Origin: Betaproteobacteria bacterium
Lineage (GTDB): Bacteria; Pseudomonadota; Gammaproteobacteria; Burkholderiales; Burkholderiaceae_C
Assembly: GCA_009922295.1 (NCBI GenBank)
Contig: RFWA01000139.1
Span: 1 to 6,540 of the forward strand
Reading direction: 5' to 3'
Length of the DNA stretch: 6,540 nt
The notes beneath the pieces were generated by a model, which did not search any database, was not told the origin of the DNA, and saw only the letters and a list, made by a program, of their open reading frames with translations. Shown here one piece after another: positions 6,196-6,540 of the stretch. The first letter of the stretch is position 1, and every line of letters starts with the position of its first letter. The translations under genes and the position numbers were made by a program.

Positions 6196-6225
6196 ATTGT
6201 AAAAGCCCATGCCATGCCGCTCCAA
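6196..6225 (-). promoter_or_regulatory. Candidate sigma70-type promoter for fkpB-ispH
   Basis: On the minus strand TTGGAG (6225-6220) and TACAAT (6201-6196) are separated by 18 nt. The -10 matches the consensus at five of six positions, the -35 at only three. The transcript would start near 6189, leaving a leader of about 60 nt that contains the 7-bp dyad before the fkpB ATG. The -35 lies inside the start of radC, so transcription of the two genes may interfere. Confidence 0.35.
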
Positions 6226-6540
6226 GACCTCCCCCCCGATGCCCGTCCAAGAGAAAAACTCTTGGCACGCGGCCCAGGTGCCCTGAGCGACGTGGAGTTG
6301 CTGGCGCTGCTGCTGCGCACCGGCATCAAGGGCAAGGGTGTGCTGCAAATGGCGCACGAGCTGCTGCAGATCAAAAGCGCCGACAACCCCAATGGGTTTG
6401 ACGGCTTCGCCGGCCTGCTTCACGCCAGCGCCAACGACCTCAAAAGTGTCAAGGGGCTGGGCCCGGCCAAGCGCGCCGAGCTGGTGGGCGTGCTGGAGCT
6501 GGCCCGCCGTGCCATGACTCAGCAGCTTCGCGAGCGCACC
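6214..6540 (+). CDS. radC: RadC family protein, N-terminal part (3' end beyond window)
   Basis: The first 109 codons of a RadC/UPF0758 protein are present and the frame is open to the right edge. Residues 1-25 hold the family opening DLPPDARPREKLLARGPGAL, followed by SDVELLALLLRTGIKGKGV (26-44) and the helix-hairpin-helix region LKSVKGLGPAKRAELVGVLE (78-97), then LARRAM. The C-terminal JAB/MPN metalloprotease-like domain (HxH...D) would lie outside the window. The early assignment to DNA repair (radC102 in E. coli) was later traced to recG, so the role of RadC is uncertain. The ATG at 6214 is the first in frame; an in-frame TAA stands at 6184. There is no Shine-Dalgarno, and another out-of-frame ATG lies at 6209. 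A LexA box was not seen upstream. Confidence 0.94.
   Translation, partial: MPLQDLPPDARPREKLLARGPGALSDVELLALLLRTGIKGKGVLQMAHELLQIKSADNPNGFDGFAGLLHASANDLKSVKGLGPAKRAELVGVLELARRAMTQQLRERT

Noticed and set aside
6131..6213. LexA/SOS box upstream of radC
   Set aside because: No CTGT-N8-ACAG pattern is present. The dyad GTCAGGC-N8-GCCTGAC has different arms.

Overview
The window looks like the chromosome of a betaproteobacterium, most likely Burkholderiales/Comamonadaceae (Rhodoferax, Polaromonas or Hydrogenophaga-like). This rests on the high GC content with strong GC bias at third codon positions, on proteins that read like Comamonadaceae versions of SerRS, IspH and RadC, and on the fkpB-ispH pair next to a divergent radC. 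Genus placement is inference. I saw no mobile element, CRISPR array, tRNA or rRNA.

Layout: six genes on the minus strand run from right to left: fkpB (6130-5666), ispH (5669-4719, GTG start overlapping the fkpB stop), a single-domain PLP-dependent serine/threonine dehydratase-like gene (4699-3734), serS (3716-2397), thiB (2297-1269) and thiP (1236 to the window edge, 3' end missing). Gaps are -4, 19, 17, 99 and 32 nt, and no intrinsic terminator is visible between them, so they may be one long transcription unit. radC starts on the plus strand at 6214 and leaves at the right edge. fkpB and radC diverge from an 83-nt region holding a 7-bp dyad and a candidate promoter.

Functions: FkpB is a folding helper, IspH makes IPP/DMAPP at the end of the MEP pathway, the dehydratase probably deaminates serine or threonine, and SerRS charges tRNA-Ser. 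ThiB and ThiP are the binding protein and permease of a thiamine/TPP ABC importer; the ATPase ThiQ would be expected beyond the left edge.

The most notable feature is at the serS-thiB junction. A well-conserved TPP riboswitch (THI box) lies there, but its aptamer is not intergenic: its 5' half is coding sequence for the last 15 residues of SerRS, and the serS stop codon TGA sits inside the conserved ACCTGATC core. The usual SerRS C-terminal tail (VP-x-x-L-R-P-Y-M-like) is missing, replaced from the exact 5' edge of the aptamer by a peptide that the riboswitch encodes. This suggests that a thiamine-uptake cassette with its riboswitch was joined onto the 3' end of serS, producing a dual-use sequence in which ribosomes finishing SerRS run into the aptamer that controls thiBP.
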